Source of the DNA: an uncultured Plesiomonas sp.
Lineage (GTDB): Bacteria; Pseudomonadota; Gammaproteobacteria; Enterobacterales; CAMTGL01
Length of the DNA: 6,598 bases
Assembly (NCBI GenBank): GCA_947071955.1
Contig: CAMTGL010000115.1
Coordinates: 1-6,598, forward strand
Reading direction: 5' to 3'
Each line of letters starts with the position of its first letter. Position 1 is the stretch's first letter. The translations under genes and the position numbers were made by a program. The notes below the pieces were generated by a model. It made no database searches, was not told the DNA's origin, and was given only the letters and a program-made list of their open reading frames with translations. Positions 5,482-6,598 of this stretch are shown here, piece by piece.

Positions 5482-5931
5482 TTAATCTTGCAAACGGGCA
5501 ATCTCTTCACCAAATTCACGGATATCTTCAAAGCTGCGATAAACTGAGGCAAAACGGATATACGCCACTTTATCGAGCTGTTTTAAAGCATCCATCACCA
5601 AGCTACCGACCATTTTTGCCGGAACTTCGCGCTCACCGGTTGCACGCAAACGGCTTTTGATGTGGTTCAACGCTTTTTCGACATCATCGGCACTGACCGG
5701 ACGCTTCTCCAGCGCCTTGAGCATACCGTGACGCAGTTTATCTTCGTTAAACGGCTCACGGGTTTCATTGCTTTTGATCACCCTTGGCATCACCAATTCG
5801 GCCATTTCAAAGGTAGTAAAACGCTCATTGCACTCTAGGCATTGGCGACGACGGCGAACTTGTGTGCCATCTGTCACCAGCCGTGAATCGATCACTTTGG
5901 TATCCACTGCAGAACAAAAGGGACAGTACAT
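5482..5931 (-). CDS. nrdR: Transcriptional repressor NrdR
   Basis: NrdR is the ATP/dATP-sensing repressor that binds NrdR boxes upstream of ribonucleotide reductase operons and so links deoxynucleotide supply to gene expression. The 149 residues equal the usual family length. The N-terminal zinc ribbon is intact, with Cys3 and Cys6 in MYCPFC and Cys31 and Cys34 in QCLECNERF, flanked by the basic RRRR at 26-29. The ATP-cone domain (about 49-139) starts PRVIKSNETREPFNEDKL and ends near VAYIRFASVYRSFEDI. The ATG at 5931 has an AGGAG site 5 bases upstream and gives the conserved MxCPFC start; an in-frame extension to 5949 is not conserved. In related genomes nrdR often directly precedes ribD. Here a terminator and proP intervene. 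Confidence 0.97.
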   Translation of the reverse strand: MYCPFCSAVDTKVIDSRLVTDGTQVRRRRQCLECNERFTTFEMAELVMPRVIKSNETREPFNEDKLRHGMLKALEKRPVSADDVEKALNHIKSRLRATGEREVPAKMVGSLVMDALKQLDKVAYIRFASVYRSFEDIREFGEEIARLQD

Positions 5932-5966
5932 ACGGTCTCCTGTAAACAAACGCAGGCTGACTTACG

Positions 5967-6011
5967 GTTATAGATCCCCCTAGTGTACTCTGAGCGCAGC
6001 AAAAGGGGCAA
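5967..6011 (-). promoter_or_regulatory. Candidate nrdR promoter region
   Basis: Two -10-like hexamers are visible on the minus strand: TACACT at 5982-5987 (four of six consensus bases), with TTGCCC at 6006-6011 as a -35 at 18-base spacing, and TATAAC at 5967-5972 (five of six) without a good -35. The first -35 overlaps the hairpin downstream of gcvP. I see no clear pair of NrdR boxes here, so autoregulation is not supported by sequence. Confidence 0.3.
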
Positions 6012-6024
6012 AAATAACCGCCCC
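6001..6024 (-). terminator. Weak terminator-like hairpin after gcvP
   Basis: On the minus strand GGGGC, a 10-base loop and GCCCC are followed by TTTT. The stem has only five pairs and the T run is four long, so termination is probably incomplete. It begins about 45 bases after the gcvP stop codon. Confidence 0.4.
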
Positions 6025-6068
6025 ACATTGCAACATTGCCGAGACTAAAAGAACAAGGCTACACGCAG

Positions 6069-6598
6069 TTACTGCACGTTATCACTATATTCAGCCAGCG
6101 GAACACAGGCACAAAACAGGTTTCTATCCCCGTAAACATCATCCAGACGCTTTACGCTTGGCCAATATTTATTCGCACGCACCTGCTCTGTCGGGAATGC
6201 TGCCTGCTGACGTGAATAGGGGTGCAACCATGTGTCATCAACCACATCATCTTGTGTATGTGGTGCATTCACCAATGGATTATCAGTACGTGGCCACACC
6301 CCTTGCTCAACCAGTGCAATTTCATGGCGAATCGACAACATCGCCTCAATAAAACGATCAAGCTCGGCCTGTGACTCTGACTCTGTCGGCTCGACCATCA
6401 GTGTACCAGCAACCGGAAATGACATTGTCGGAGCATGAAAACCGTAATCAATTAGCCGCTTGGCAATGTCCATTTCGGTGATGCCCGACTGCTCTTTCAG
6501 CGAACGAATATCCAAGATGCACTCGTGGGCCACTCGCCCGTGACGACCGGTGTCCAGCACTGTGTAGGCAGACCTTAACCGCTCGGCAATATAGTTGG
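6069..6598 (-). CDS. gcvP: Glycine dehydrogenase (decarboxylating), P-protein, C-terminal part
   Basis: The PLP-dependent P-protein of the glycine cleavage system decarboxylates glycine and transfers the aminomethyl group to lipoylated H-protein (GcvH). The window holds only the last 175 residues of a protein normally about 955 long; the 5' part lies beyond the right edge. The first complete codon gives NYIAERL. Recognisable segments include GRVAHECILDIR, IDYGFHAPTMSFPVAGTLMV, VEPTESES, NPLVNAPHTQ and KRLDDVYGDRNLFCACVPLAEY, all of which match the C-terminus of E. coli GcvP as I recall it. The PLP-binding lysine lies upstream and is not visible. The usual partners gcvT and gcvH would be expected further upstream on this strand if the operon is conserved. 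Nothing in this part looks broken. Confidence 0.96.
   Translation of the reverse strand, partial: NYIAERLRSAYTVLDTGRHGRVAHECILDIRSLKEQSGITEMDIAKRLIDYGFHAPTMSFPVAGTLMVEPTESESQAELDRFIEAMLSIRHEIALVEQGVWPRTDNPLVNAPHTQDDVVDDTWLHPYSRQQAAFPTEQVRANKYWPSVKRLDDVYGDRNLFCACVPLAEYSDNVQ

Noticed and set aside
6021..6040. Short tandem repeat GCAATGT-T-GCAATGT after gcvP
   Set aside because: It has only two 7-base copies with no palindrome or known operator match. It is likely chance.
1..6598. A novel multigene or defence-like system
   Set aside because: Every sizeable reading frame on the coding strand is a recognisable housekeeping protein, and no gene of unknown function remains.

Overview
The window is ordinary chromosomal housekeeping DNA from a gammaproteobacterium. 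Every protein resembles its E. coli counterpart as I remember it: ThiL begins MACGEF, NrdR has the same length, and ProP has the C-terminal coiled coil. The riboflavin synthase is instead of the type I associate with Vibrio and Aeromonas, with a C-terminal MDLLARSGF tail. Moderate GC, the gene order and this RibE type suggest an Aeromonadales- or Vibrionales-like organism. I cannot name the genus from the sequence.

All genes lie on the minus strand, so transcription runs from high to low coordinates. In that order they are: the 3' end of gcvP (glycine cleavage P-protein); nrdR (repressor of ribonucleotide reductase genes), followed by a strong intrinsic terminator; proP (osmoregulated proline/betaine symporter); a 219-base gap holding a large nested inverted repeat; ribD (deaminase/reductase); ribE (riboflavin synthase); a 136-base gap with a plausible promoter; ribH (lumazine synthase); nusB (antitermination factor), followed by a strong intrinsic terminator; and the 5' part of thiL (thiamine-monophosphate kinase), cut by the left edge.

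The genes form four functional groups. RibD, RibH and RibE supply most of the riboflavin pathway after GTP cyclohydrolase II. The 3,4-dihydroxybutanone-phosphate synthase (ribB/ribBA) is not in the window. NusB and ThiL are the usual companions of this cluster. NrdR commonly sits directly upstream of ribD in this group. Here proP lies between them, so nrdR and the rib genes are probably separate transcription units. GcvP and ProP are unrelated in function to the rib cluster.

I found no mobile element, CRISPR array, RNA gene, FMN riboswitch or novel multigene system. The most interesting non-coding feature is a 67-base nested inverted repeat between proP and ribD. Smaller points are the proP insertion, the terminator splitting nusB from thiL, a duplicated NusB N-terminus, and a small palindrome centred on the proP start codon.
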